A DNA stretch of 64,000 nt from the NCBI RefSeq assembly GCF_024679245.1, contig NC_090185.1, positions 22,195,973 to 22,259,972 on the forward strand. Reading direction: 5' to 3'. Positions 35,470 through 46,280 of the stretch are shown piece by piece; within the stretch, counting starts at the first letter, position 1, and every line of letters begins with the position of its first letter. The position numbers and the translations under genes are program-made. The notes beneath the pieces are model-generated. The model did not search any database and had not been told where the DNA came from. It worked only from the letters and a program-made list of their open reading frames with translations. Origin of the DNA: Pseudorasbora parva. Taxonomy: Eukaryota; Chordata; Actinopteri; Cypriniformes; Gobionidae.

Positions 35470-36683
35470 CCCAAAGTATACTTTGTTTTTTTTACTCGTA
35501 CGCAAGCGTACGCACACAGCCGAATGCACACCCTTTCAAAGTGTACTTTGAACGCACACATACACAGGTGTTCGACGCATACGCAGTTTTGAGCAATCTT
35601 TTGCCAGGTGGATGATGCCCCTTCACTACCTTCCATTGTAGAAAAGTAAAACCGCCAATGTCTGAATATGGCGCTGACATTTTGCGCTGATTTGGGACCT
35701 GCATCTGCGCAGTAGTGACTTTAGGACCCGAGTCTATGCAGTAGAGAGCAGGAAGTAACGTCCATCCATCCATCCATCATCTTCCACTTCCAGGTCGCGG
35801 GGGCAACAGTCTAAGCAGAGATGCCCAGACTTCCTTCTCCCTAGCCACTTCCTCCAGCTCCTCCAGGGGAACCCCGAGGCATTCCCAGGCCAGCCGGGAG
35901 ACATAATCCCTCCAGCGTGTCCTAGGTCTTCCCCGGGGCCTCCTCCCGGTGGGAAGTGCCCAGAACACCTCCCTGGGAAGGCGTCCAGGACGCAGCCGAA
36001 ATAGATGCCCGAGCCACCTCAGCTGGCTCCTCTCGATGTGAAGGAGCAACGTCTCTACTCTGAGCTCCTCTCGATTGACCGAGCTTCTCACCCTATCTCT
36101 AAGGGAGTGCCCAGCCACCCTGCGGAGAAAGCTCATTTCAGCCGCCTGTATCCGGGATCTTGTCCTTTTGGTCATGACCCACAGCTCACCCACAGGAAGT
36201 AGAGTCATGATATCAAAACCCTGCCCACACACCCGCAGTACCTGTTGACTGCATCCCGTTTTTATAGCATCAAATAACTAACTATAAACAAACTTATTTA
36301 AAAAAAAATAAACTGTCTAAAGTGACAGAAACCATCTTTGAAAAAACTATTATTTGAAGTGCAGTTTGATTGTTTAGTTTGTCTCGCATACCATTAGAAT
36401 ACATGGAGGGGCGGGGTTTATGAGTTATACTGGGACCAACCACCTGAGGGCGATCCGCTTTGGCTTAACTTTTTAGAACGTATGTGGCAAGCTTGGTTAC
36501 AACCCATGTAATTACTGCAACAACAAAACATGAAATGCGCACGTGTGACCTGGGCGTACAAACAACGTGTGGTTACAAATATTCTGGGTGTGCGTACATT
36601 ACACGTGTACTCTTCCGATGACGAAATTCTTTTCGCATGCACAGTGACCCTCGCGAATGCGCAAAAAGTTAAGTATACTTTGG
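35470..36683. mobile_element. TIR element nested in the outer copy
   Basis: The left end cccaaagtatactttg faces the right end, which read inwards is ccaaagtatacttaac. The adjacent interior on both sides is rich in tacgcacac-type motifs. Both flanks end in taaag (35465-35469 and 36687-36691), a possible remnant of a target duplication. Without the LINE fragment it would be about 0.77 kb. No transposase is seen. Confidence 0.7.
35758..36192 (-). pseudogene. 5'-truncated non-LTR retrotransposon, C-terminal coding end
   Basis: The minus-strand frame encodes ELWVMTKRTRSRIQAAEMSF, then LRRVAGHSLRDRV, ERSQLRWLGHLFRL, GRRPRGRPRTRWRDYVSRLA and WASLLRLLPPRPG. This is the conserved region downstream of the reverse transcriptase in a common fish LINE group. 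Its 3' end (left side) has a (GGAT)n-type tail, seen on the + strand as repeated tccatcca at about 35761-35778. An exact 9-bp target duplication, caggaagta, flanks it at 35749-35757 and 36193-36201. Only about 140 C-terminal residues were inserted, which is typical 5' truncation. The frame is intact, so the insertion is fairly young, but it has no polymerase or endonuclease. Confidence 0.88.
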
Positions 36684-36749
36684 ACTTAAAGACGCGTGGT
36701 TTCTTTAGAAAGCAACATCGCCACCTACTGGCCTGGCATGAATATTAGT

Positions 36750-37560
36750 AAATTCCCTTAAAGAAACATAAATTGTTTCTCAATACCTGACTTAATTTCT
36801 GATCTCCATCACATTAAATTATATGTATTTCTTGTGTGCTAATGTACTTATTGTATGTATACAATAAATTGTATGTACTACTATCAGGGGTGTGAGGGTT
36901 CACAACGTGACAGTAAAAATACAAAGGAGGCATACATAAAGATAGACGTGATTTCCAAAATGCGTGTCTCATAGGCAGTCAATTAAAAATCTCACGCACA
37001 CACGATAAGTATGGTATAAAACACAAACCCAAGCTAACACACTAAACCCTCTTCAAACAATCCTTCCACTTTGGAAAGCCCATATTTTATGAGGTCAGGG
37101 TCAAAGCCCCAAAAGACGTGTCACTTCCCCTTTCCAGATACAGACACAGGAGTGGAGCTGGTTTCAATCACCAGGGACGGCAGGGAGTTGACTTCCTCTG
37201 AAGTTTGAACGTATAGGTGATTTAAGCCAAACAACTAAACTAGGGAAGTTGCACATTCTTCCATCTGTACTAACAGCTCTTTGGAGAATCCAATCTTCTC
37301 TTTTGGCCTCTGCCTTGCTAATTTCATACCTGTGTTTACATATGTAACAACTGTTATATGAATGTCTCAATACTTCTTGTGTTTTATGTTGATGAAGTCT
37401 TTGTAATTGCAAATGATTGTTTTAGATAGAGCAACAAATGTCTTCAGTTTAAAGGTGAAATTGACTTGTGGCAACAAAATAAAGGAAATTAGAAGTTAAA
37501 TTGTAAAAGTAACTATATTTTTCCATTTTGTTGCAGATATCAGGCAGTTGTGGGTGGTTG
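36750..37560. other. No recognised gene or repeat
   Basis: Short frames only. Nothing assignable was found. Confidence 0.45.
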
Positions 37561-37561
37561 C

Positions 37562-37835
37562 CACACTCAAAAAATTGCTTGTTGGTTTAACTTAATACAA
37601 TTATGACACCTATTTCCACATAGTTGAACTGATTTATTTGAACTTAAACTGAGTTAATTGCACTGAGTAAAATGCAAATGAATGAGATCAAACCAATCTC
37701 ATTTGACTTATACTGTGAATGTTTCCAGAACATAATTCACTCTTGTTGAGCCAACCAGTGCTGTTGCTGTTCAAACTGGTGCCCTTTTGAGTTGTTTGAG
37801 TTTTTAAGAAAATAGAAAGAACTGTTAGAGTGTTG
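37562..37835. mobile_element. Possible CACTG-type MITE fragment
   Basis: The left side cacactcaaaaaattgcttgt, the ttggtttaacttaat motif and the interior ttgaacttaaactgag resemble the other CACTGTAAA-type elements in this window. The right end (about 37835) is unclear. Confidence 0.4.
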
Positions 37836-37934
37836 TGGTGAAGACTTGAGCTGGCAGTTAGGTTGTGAGTAGCTGCCGTACACACACATACATGTTCCAT
37901 GATTGTATGGTCATCAGTTCTACCCCTCGCAATC

Positions 37935-39005
37935 AAACTCTCATCTAAAGGATTATTAGGAACACCAAACTAATATGGTGTTTGACCCCATTTTGCCTTC
38001 AGAACTACATTAATTCTACATGGCATTGATTCAACAAGGTGCTGAAAGCATTCTTTAGAAATGTTGGCCCAAATTGATAGGATAGAATCTTGCAGTTGAT
38101 GGAGATTTGTGGGATGCAAAAAGCTCCCATTCCTCCACATCCCAAAGATGCTCTATTGGGTTGAGATCTGGTGACTGTGGGGGCCATTTTAGTAGAGTAA
38201 ACTCATTGTCATGTTCAAGAAACCAATTTGAAATGATTTGAGCTTTGTGACATGGTGCATTATCCTGCTGGAAGTAACCATCAGAGGATGGGTACATGGT
38301 GGTCATAAAGGGATGGACATTGTCAGAAACAATGCTCAGGTAGGCTGTGGCATTTAAACAATGCCCAATTGGCACTAAGGGGCCAAAAGTGTGCCAAGAA
38401 AACATCCCCCACACCATTACACCACCACCAGCAGCCTGCACAGTGGTAACAAGGCATGATGGATCCATGTTCTCATTCTGTTTACGCCAAATTCTGACTC
38501 TAACATTTGAATGTCTCAATAGAAATCAAGATGTATTGTGCGTGTTGTGGCTTCACAAATGCTTTGCTGCATACTTCGGTTGTAACGAGTGGTTATCTCA
38601 GTCAAAGTTGCTCTTCTATCAGCTTGAATCAGTCGGCCCATTCTCCTCTGACCTCTAGCATCAACAAGGCATTTTCGCCCACAGGACTGCCACATACTGG
38701 ATGTTTTTCCCTTTTCACACCATTCTCTATAAACCCTAGAAATGGTTGTGTGTGAAAATCCCAGTAACTGAGCAGATTGTGAAATACTCAGACCGGCCCG
38801 TCTGGCACCAACAACCATGCCACGCTTAAAATTGCTTAAATCACCTTTCTTTCCCATTCTGACATTCAGTTTGGAGTTCAGGAGATTGTCTTGACCAGGA
38901 CCACACCCCTAAATGCATTGAAGCAACTTTCATGTGATTGGTTGATTAGATAATTGCATTAATGAGAAATTAAACAGCTGTTCCTAATAATCCTTTAGGT
39001 GAGTG
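37935..39005 (-). mobile_element. Tc1-like transposon with internal deletion
   Basis: The inverted ends read (a)ctctcatctaaaggattat on the left and cactcacctaaaggattatt from the right, followed by taggaaca on both. TA flanks the right end (39006-39007). The left TA has mutated, so that boundary is approximate. The broken transposase lies on the minus strand. The family is a well-known fish Tc1-like type, distinct from the copy at 5274. Confidence 0.9.
37970..38857 (-). pseudogene. Tc1-like transposase, internally deleted
   Basis: The start at 38857 gives GKKGDLSNFKRGMVVGARRA, then LSISQSAQLLGFSHTTISRV (helix-turn-helix) and a GRKCLVDARGQRRMGRLI linker with a second DNA-binding region, 113 residues in all, ending out of phase. 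At about 38520-38530 a deletion removes the segment that should hold the first catalytic Asp. The frame then resumes as RHSNVRVRIWRKQNENMDPS and runs through GGGVMVWGMFSW, YFQQDNAPCHKA (second Asp) and WPPQSPDLNPIEHLWD (Glu). Beyond EHLWD the frame shifts again near SHKS. The expected terminal tag is at 37970-37972. With the first Asp missing and at least two frame breaks, it is inactive. Confidence 0.9.
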
Positions 39006-39007
39006 TA

Positions 39008-39370
39008 TATGGACTGTGTAAATGATATACTGACCCTCAAACTAAATAATTTTATTTCTATCAAAACTAATGGCCAAAACAACACTTGTTCTTATGCCAA
39101 GTGTAACATTTGTAGCATGAATGATCAAGCAAAAAACTTCTCATCACTGGCGTTAGCACAGTTAAAACTCATTGAGAACGTCATAGACTTATTTCACGTG
39201 GCCACCAACACCTTGACCACAAGGTCTACACTTCACGATAAGGGAAACCTCAAAAAAGGACATAACTTAAAACTATTTTAAATGTCATACATTAACTGGT
39301 CTTTCCCTTTACTAAAAAACACACATTAAACAACACTTAATTTCAATATTTACTCTCCTAATCCATCCGT
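39008..39370. other. No recognised gene or repeat
   Basis: A 92-residue + frame at 39003-39281 has no recognised domain and begins within the transposon end. It is not supported as a gene. Confidence 0.45.
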
Positions 39371-39392
39371 ACGCTGTAAAAAAAAAAAAAGG

Positions 39393-39535
39393 TCTCCAAT
39401 TGAACATTTTCTAGTGACTGATCACATCTAAATTTTTCACTTGGCTGAATTTAATTTCATCAATTTACAAATTTTCAATTCCGCCAACTGAAAAATTAAG
39501 ATGTGATCAGTCACTAGAAAATATTTAATTGGAGA
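39393..39535. repeat. Hairpin-forming inverted repeat, about 58-bp arms
   Basis: The arms at 39393-39450 and 39478-39535 are inverted copies with few mismatches, sharing ttttctagtgactgatcaca. The loop is about 27 bp and itself A/T-palindromic. A gctgtaaaaaa run precedes the left arm and a T run follows the right arm, as in CACTGTAAA-type MITEs. Confidence 0.85.
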
Positions 39536-39912
39536 TTTTTTTTTATTTTGATTGTATGTAAAGCATGCTGGGAACTAGAAATACACTGCCCAGTTTCAGT
39601 CAATGCAACAGAAATGTATCATGTAGTCCCAACACAAATGGTTTATGTTAGTGCATGCAAATATAATTTAATTTAACATAGTTCAAATGAATATAAATGA
39701 CAATTTAGTAAAATAAAAAAAAACACTACAAAGTTTAAATACACTGAGTCACAGTACACTGAGAAAACCGCTAAAATATTTATTTATTTTAGTGCAGGGT
39801 GTCGCTGTGGTTGCTAGGGTGTTTGGGGTGGTGGCTACTTCCTCAAGTTAAATAGGTCTGCTCCCAAGTCTCTAAGATGTTCTGGTCTCTAGATATGACA
39901 TTCAGTGTAGCC

Positions 39913-40356
39913 TAAGTATTGTCTGGCTTATCACCAGACCAAGCTCAATCTTTTAAGATTGAACATTGGTCTGGGGAGTCTGCTCTGTATTTTCTACTGC
40001 ACAAGAGGCGTGATTAACAGCATAGTTCAAAAGACACTGAACACAATTGGATAGTCCTTCAACCAATTAGACCAGAAGCAGCGTGATCAACAATTTAAAA
40101 GACTCTGAACGCAATTGGATAGTCCTTCAGCCAATCAGACCACAAGAGGCGTGATCAACATGCACGATCCATCCTTCTCTATCCGTCATTGTGTAAGACC
40201 TGCCAATAGTGCGCCAGATGGATAAGCCAATCTGTGATTGATTCCCGCAAATGTATAACAGAAGCAGGATAAATGAATTGTACAGATTTCCAGACTGAGC
40301 TGTAGGGCAAAAATCAAATTGCCGCAGATCAGGCTGGGTTTACCCAGTCTATAAGT
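39913..40356. mobile_element. Probable MITE with internal tandem duplication
   Basis: The left side agtattgtctggcttatcac and the right side read inwards (acttatagactgggtaaacc) are weakly inverted. Inside, a roughly 70-bp unit containing caattggatagtccttca is present at 40001-40072 and 40073-40141, with a partial third copy to 40163. A ccagaccaagctcaatctt hairpin pairs with aagattgaac...ggtctgg near 39936-39974. Confidence 0.5.
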
Positions 40357-40360
40357 ACAC

Positions 40361-41140
40361 TGTAAAATCAAATTAGTTAGACTAAAAATAAAAATAAGTC
40401 TTGACTTGGAAAAAAAAAAGTAAAGTGAAATAGGAATAGTATGTTGTACTATTAGTATAGTTCACTTACACGAGTTCTAGTAACTAAAAAAAAACTGTAC
40501 GAGTACTTGATCATTTACTTTCAGATTTACTCTTGACGTATTATACCATTGTCACTATTTTTTTTAAGTTTTGCACGCTGAATGTTGAAATCTGTGTGAC
40601 TCAAGCATGATCAACTGCAAGATATTGTCACAAGTATAGAGGGATTATATCAACCCAATTAAAAGTTTCACAAGGTGTTTATGACATTAGTGTTTGCAAT
40701 TTCATTTTAAAAATCGACATGAAAAATACACAATAACTGAGGTAGAAGTTAGGTTACCTTTTAAAAGCAGCTTATTAATTACTTTACTTCCTTTGAAACC
40801 AAATAACTGTGATTTCTTGTTGCATCGCTGCACCAATAGGAAGAGAATTATAATAATATGATGTTCCAAGTGCCCAACCAAAAATAATACTGATCACCAT
40901 AATGGTGAGTTGAAACAAACATTTTAGGAAAATCCTATTTATGAAGGTTGCTTATGTGATGTTCTCTCAAACTTTTCAGTTGTTTTGACAAATGATGATC
41001 ATGATTTTTTTTTTTTTTTTTTTGCTTGACAAAAAGGCACTCAAACCAATCAATTAATCTTAACTTGGGTTTTCTGAGTAAACAAGACATGGTATGTGAA
41101 TAGTACAGATTACTAGATTTTTACAATTAAGTTAAGACAT
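40361..41140. other. No gene; start resembles a CACTGTAAA end
   Basis: cactgtaaaatcaaattagt at 40362 resembles the family terminus, but a matching end was not found. A T run lies at 41007-41023. The rest is unassigned A/T-rich sequence. Confidence 0.4.
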
Positions 41141-41143
41141 TAA

Positions 41144-41511
41144 GGCCCGGTTTCACAGACAAGGCTTAAATCTAGTCCCAGACTAAACTGCACTGTAAAA
41201 AAAAATCCAACTTATGTTTTGTATGACAAATTCAGCTTTTAAAGTTTATTCAACTATTTAACCTAAAGATAACTCAAACAAAGTTTGTACAACTATTGAC
41301 CCATAGTGTGCATTTTTGAGCTGTTTTAACTGAAAGCAACTTGCACTGACATAACTTAACATATACATCATTGCCATTGTTTTGTCTCAAGACGCACACC
41401 AGTAATGTTTTTTTTTTTTTTTCGTTTAAAAAAAGCTTCTTGGAAAAAAAATCCTAATTGAACTAAGGCCCAATCCTGGCTTAATCCAAGCCTTGTCTGT
41501 GAAACCAGGCC
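41144..41511. mobile_element. 368-bp Harbinger-type MITE with nested insert
   Basis: A TAA target duplication (41141-41143 and 41512-41514) flanks inverted ends: ggcccggtttcacagacaag on the left and ggcctggtttcacagacaag read from the right. A 3-bp TAA duplication fits PIF/Harbinger. Inside, cactgtaaaaaaaaatccaa at about 41192 begins a foreign block of about 115 bp that ends near catagtgtgca, after which the body resumes at tttttgagctgttttaact. Confidence 0.85.
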
Positions 41512-41689
41512 TAAGTTAAGTTAATGAAAAAGTGAAGTGAGAAGCTATTGTTTAGGGCTTGTAGTTGGCGGGTTTTGTTGTTAAAACTTGGAACGTTTTG
41601 CATCTCACTGACTTTCATAATATATGGGCAAAAAACATCAGAAATGTTTTTCAAAATATCCTCTTTTGTGTTCTGCATATAGAAAGAAA

Positions 41690-41757
41690 ATCTTGAAACG
41701 ACACAATGGTGGGTAAATGATGACTTGAATTGAATTTTCGGGTGAACTTTCTTTTGA
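41690..41757. mobile_element. Right-end fragment of the TTAA family
   Basis: ttgaaacgacacaatggtgg, gtaaatgatgacttgaattg and ttttcgggtgaactttct follow the order of the family's right terminus. The TTAA itself is not preserved. Confidence 0.6.
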
Positions 41758-42654
41758 AATACCAGTAAATGGGGAAACTCAAGCATGTTTTGAAAATCTG
41801 CATACGGAAATCATTATTTACTTCATAAATTTCAGTGTGCTATCATGTCCAGTCTCTCAGGCTGTTGGGTTGTTTCCAAAAGTTAATAACGGACAGGATA
41901 TCTCATAAGAAATGGGAAACAGGCCCGCTTGAGCAAAACCAGGGGCTGTAGTAAACTAGACTGCAGGAGAGTGGCTCGTAAAAATGAGCGATGGATAATG
42001 CTAAGGGCCAGAGCGGACCAGAGGGTCAGAGGTTTGTGCAAGAGATAGTATGGAGTGTGAAGATTGATTGCTGTATTTAGCCTCAGTCATTTATCAGTCG
42101 AGTCCTTTATATTTATCAGATGCACTTGGAAGGCGCTGGCAAAGACTGGAGGTAAAAGGCTGTCACGTTTTGTGTGCGTGTCCACATTTGAGAAGTGCAG
42201 ATTTGGCTAGCTTCACCCCCTGTGGTGAGCCAAGTCCCTATCTCTACCCCGCAGATGCCAAAGCGACAACCCGTCTGCATCTTCAAGGGCCATGCCACCT
42301 CCTCAATCCCCCTAACACCTCATCACAGTTCCTATTCTCCTTCCTCCTGGTCATCTAGCAAGTGCTGTGAATAGCATTTGCTATTCATGGACAAGTTATT
42401 AAATTATATCACACGAAGAGCACTGTTTTATTTCCTATGTTGAAACTGGAAGTTTGGGTGTGATCATCAAAAGGATGTTTTTAAAACCCAATAGCTTTTA
42501 ATTCCTTTCAACTATGACCCACTACATCCTAGTTGCGACTTCTAGTAATATTCTCATTCTCAAACATATCTGACTGGACAAAAATGTGGACACAACCCTA
42601 AGTGAAGGATGAGTCATCAATATTTGTAGTACGACTGTAGTAGACAGTTTTTTT

Positions 42655-43112
42655 TATTTTTAGGTGCAATGTAATAGGTTACAGATTACAAGTTACCCTT
42701 TACATTTGATTACTTTACTAATGTCCATCAATGGAAAGCATTTTATCACTCACCATGGAGGTTACTCTCAGACAGGTGGTAGCCTATGTGGATTAATACA
42801 ATTGGCAGGCGTTGTGCTATGCAAATTCAAACAAGACAACCAATCAAAAGCATCAGAATAGCATCGCTTTACTAAACAGCCTTTAAAAGGCATCGTGCAC
42901 ATCAAAACCAGGCAAAGCAACAAATTAATATCATCAAACATAATTTTACAGAAAATATTCAATATAACCCCCTTTTTAATTGTTAACATTTAAATTTCAA
43001 GTAACTCAATTGTTTTTTTAATTCTCATCAACTGTAACTGATTACAGTCACATTTAATTTGTATTAAATTATGTAACTGTTACATGTAACTAGTTACTCC
43101 CCAACACTGATT
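42655..43112. mobile_element. Probable DNA element with GTTAC-rich ends
   Basis: The right end, read inwards, is tcagtgttggggagtaacta followed by gttacatgtaac. The left side carries gtaataggttacagattaca. These GTTAC-rich ends mark a common fish repeat. Limits are approximate. Confidence 0.5.
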
Positions 43113-45349
43113 AGCATTTAGTTTGTTTCAAAACTAAGCACTCTGCAATCATACAATAAAATATACAGCATTTAAAAGTAGTTTTAATTATGAATGTTTT
43201 ATTTTCTATGTACTTTCTACGCAGTTTACCTAAAAATTACTCAAAATTTTTCAACTTTAAGTAGAGCACTAGCACATAGTTAGCATAGTAAGTTCATATA
43301 CGTGTACTAAGTAGCTTTAATAAGCCCTTTTATTATCAGACAAGATTATTTTAAGCAAGCATTAGTATTATGTTAATATAGTGATCATGTAGTTAATAAA
43401 AATGCAGATTATTTACATAGTTTTTTCTCCCAGTTTCTCTTCACTGCTGTTTATCCTGAGAAACCTTCAGGTTCCTTTTGTGTCACTTTGTGCCATTGGT
43501 TTTATTCGTTCTGTTGCTTGTAATTAGATTCTTTGTTCATTTTAATATGAACTGTTTACGTTAAGTAATTAGAACTTAAGTCAATAATTGAATTAAATGA
43601 GAAATATTTAAAGGAAACATGCCATTGCTTTTATTTAATATGTATATCGTATTGAGCTTTTCAAAACAAAGCAGTTTGCTCAATAACAGCTCGTGGCAAC
43701 CCTACTGCTGTTTTCGGAGCCATTCCTCTCGAACGTTAGGCGAAGGTTGTGTCAAGGTTAAACAAGCAGTGAAATCCAAAGAAAGGCAGGGATGTATAAC
43801 CAGCGAACATTTGGTTACACTAACTGGAACAGTTAGTATTTTGACTGGCTGGCCTATGATTTTAAAAGCACATCTCCGACATTAAGAGAATGTTTGTTTG
43901 TCGAGGGAGAGGCTCGGCATGGTCTCTCTCCATCGGTTTCGAGAGAGCAAGACATTGAGAGAAAATGCCTCTGGGATATTCAAGTTTCTCTCCTCTGCAG
44001 CTTAACCATGCGGCAGCCCACAGAACCACAAGTGGCCTCGGGGCACAGGGAAAGGATGGGAACTTTTCCCCAGAGGCCTGCAAGGTGGGCAGCAGACACA
44101 GCAAATAAACAACCCACACTTCTCGTGTGTACAAGACTCTGTAAGGTCCTTAAGGATGGTCGCACTTTTCCACAAGTCTCTCTCTCCCGAGTCTCCAAAA
44201 AACAGCGGCGCCACCCCCTTAAGAAAATCTCCCAAGACAGGAGATCAAAGGCTGCCAGCATGCGATCTTTGTCATTCTTTCACTCTGCAGCCCACACCAT
44301 GGTGAAGTTTCTTGTTTTTAAAGTTTTTTTTCTTTCTTTAAATACAATAAGAAGAGCACAACAACAATGAACAATGTGGGATCTGTCGCATGTGCTTGTC
44401 CCGAGGGGGTTTAAAGTCAGCCGGGAAATTTCATTAGAAGTGGGGAGGAAAACGAACAGATAAACATTGTTCAAAGGACCTCATAATGCCGCAGAAGTGC
44501 ATTCCTGCAACTTTCTCTAAAGTTGGACAGTTACTTTGAAAATGATTCTGTTAAATTTGCGTGCAAGCTCTAGAACTCTCTCTCCACACAGCGGGGTTGA
44601 CCCACTTCTGCACATTTATGCTAGTTGGCCCATAAAAAAGTCTGTATCAGAGCTATACCTGATGAATAATACATTGCATCTTGACATTCTAATCATTGTT
44701 GTAATTAGGTATGTGCATGGCATGCGGATGGATTTTCAGCTTTTAAGGTTTAGATACATGAACGTAAACAGTAATGCATGATGCTAACAATACAGTCTGC
44801 ATAATGTAGGCTATATGAAACAAATCATGCTTAACATACTTTCTTGACCCTTAAAATACACTAACTAACACAGACAAAACCTTAATATTAAAGGTTATTA
44901 GTGAATGTTTAGAAAAGAAAGCACATTTTTCCTCAAAAAGCATTAAAACATCAAAAAAATTACACTCATGCTTAAGTTAAATACTCTGTATTAAGGTATA
45001 AAAATTCCTTACCCTTTCTATAGTCGGCTAGTACGTAGTCAATTGCCTTAGTGTGCTAATGGGTTAGCATTCCTGGTTAGCTGCAGTCACAGTGAAGACA
45101 GGAGATTCAGTGCGCACTTAAATATGAGCTGATTTTTTATCTGACATGGAAACTGTGTTTACATTTATAGGCCTATATTGGCAAACAAAAGCATGCTAAC
45201 CTGTCATTAACTGTATGCTACGAGACAGTGACATGTATGAAAAAAGCATTCAGCCTGGGTAATTTTCTCTTTATGAACCGTGCAACAGAGTTCCCTGAGT
45301 GCACTCATCGCTTCTTATTATACCAGTAATAACCCTTAGGTGCTTACTT
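43113..45349. other. No recognised gene or repeat
   Basis: Mostly A/T-rich, with a more G+C-rich patch at about 43890-44300. That patch holds overlapping frames on both strands (158, 93 and 77 residues). None shows a recognisable domain and no splice structure was found. Confidence 0.4.
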
Positions 45350-45412
45350 GTCATTTAGCAGACGCTTTAGAAGCGACTCATATTATGCTAATTACATGGG
45401 CAGTCCCCTCGG
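45350..45412 (-). repeat. SINE tail fragment
   Basis: On the minus strand it reads gtcgcttctaaagcgtctgc followed by taaatgaca, the common tail shared by many fish tRNA-derived SINEs. No head is recognisable. Confidence 0.6.
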
Positions 45413-45855
45413 ATCAATTTCAGTACAAGCACGTAATCATGATAGAGTATTTCCTTGAGCTAAAAATATGTTGATCTTGTTAATAGGATACTTAATGCAT
45501 TATATATATATTTATAGTTGCCTGATCTAGAAGCTAATTGTGTGTTATTCTCTCCGTCTTCTTCTAGACTCCAGACTTGTGCATGTAAGAAGTGTATTTC
45601 TCTTGGGTTTCGCTCCAGCCACAGAACGGGGGCTCTGAAAATCCACAGACACGGTCATGGTCCAGAGAAACTTCAAAAGCCAGAAATATCAGTACCCATG
45701 AGACCGCAAGCGCAGGCAATGGCACTGATGAGAAGCCGCATGACCCACTGGACCACACCACAATCTTGTGCAGAAATTACTGAAACAGAGGCCAGTTAAT
45801 AAGAGCTGTACAAGTAAATCTTTCTCCCTTAGCCTCAAGAAGCGCACTAGAAACT

Positions 45856-46134
45856 GACGTAGAGGCTGTGGTCTTTAGCTTCCTTGTTACAAGTCTGCCT
45901 CTCAAGCTGGAGGCGCTGGTTCGAATCCCGCTCTGAGCAGTGCGAGTAGAACTGGAGTGGTTACATGGTGCCGTGACCCGTATGGGAGTGAGGTTTAGGG
46001 GGTGACTGTAACACAGGCCAGCTAGTATGATCTGTGCGGGTAGATCGCACTAGAGGCAGTAGAGGCTGCAGTTTGAAGACACCGGTTTGAATCCCGCTCG
46101 GAGTGGTGCAAGTAAAACCTGAGGGGTTACAGTA
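45856..46134 (+). repeat. Two tRNA-like SINE units in tandem
   Basis: B-box motifs ggttcgaatcccgctc (about 45918) and ggtttgaatcccgctcgg (about 46084) each follow a tRNA-like segment and are followed by similar tails (gtgcgagtagaactgga / gtgcaagtaaaacctga, then gggttaca-like). The spacing is about 166 bp. The linker contains gggagtgaggtttagggggt. The tRNA folds are degraded, so these are not functional tRNA genes. Confidence 0.65.
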
Positions 46135-46280
46135 TATAAAAAGATGATGTATTATTATTCTTGTCCCCATGTTGAGAAAAGTGTGAACATTTTGTGTGGT
46201 TATTGTAGTTCTAGACTAAATGTGATCATACATTTTCTCTTCTCACTTGCACAAAAAAATAAATATACAGTATTCCTTAA

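Larger units (their letters stand above)
35395..36745. mobile_element. Decayed outer DNA element, interrupted
   Basis: The left piece (35405-35461: catgaatttgtgaaaatggt, gcacatgcgtaatgcgtgtt) and right piece (36692-36745: gcgtggtttctttagaaagc, ctactggcctggcatgaata) match consecutive segments of the element at 53583-53945 (near 53710-53755 and 53765-53815). They are therefore the two halves of one copy, split by the element at 35470-36683. Confidence 0.65.

Noticed and set aside
39003..39281. 92-residue + strand frame
   Set aside because: It starts inside the Tc1 terminal repeat and has no recognised domain.
43894..44370. 158-residue + strand frame
   Set aside because: No recognisable domain, equally long shadows on the other strand, and no supporting splice or promoter structure. 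A conserved non-coding or untranslated region remains possible.
45900..46110. Functional tRNA genes
   Set aside because: B-boxes are present, but the cloverleaf is degraded and the units carry SINE-type tails.
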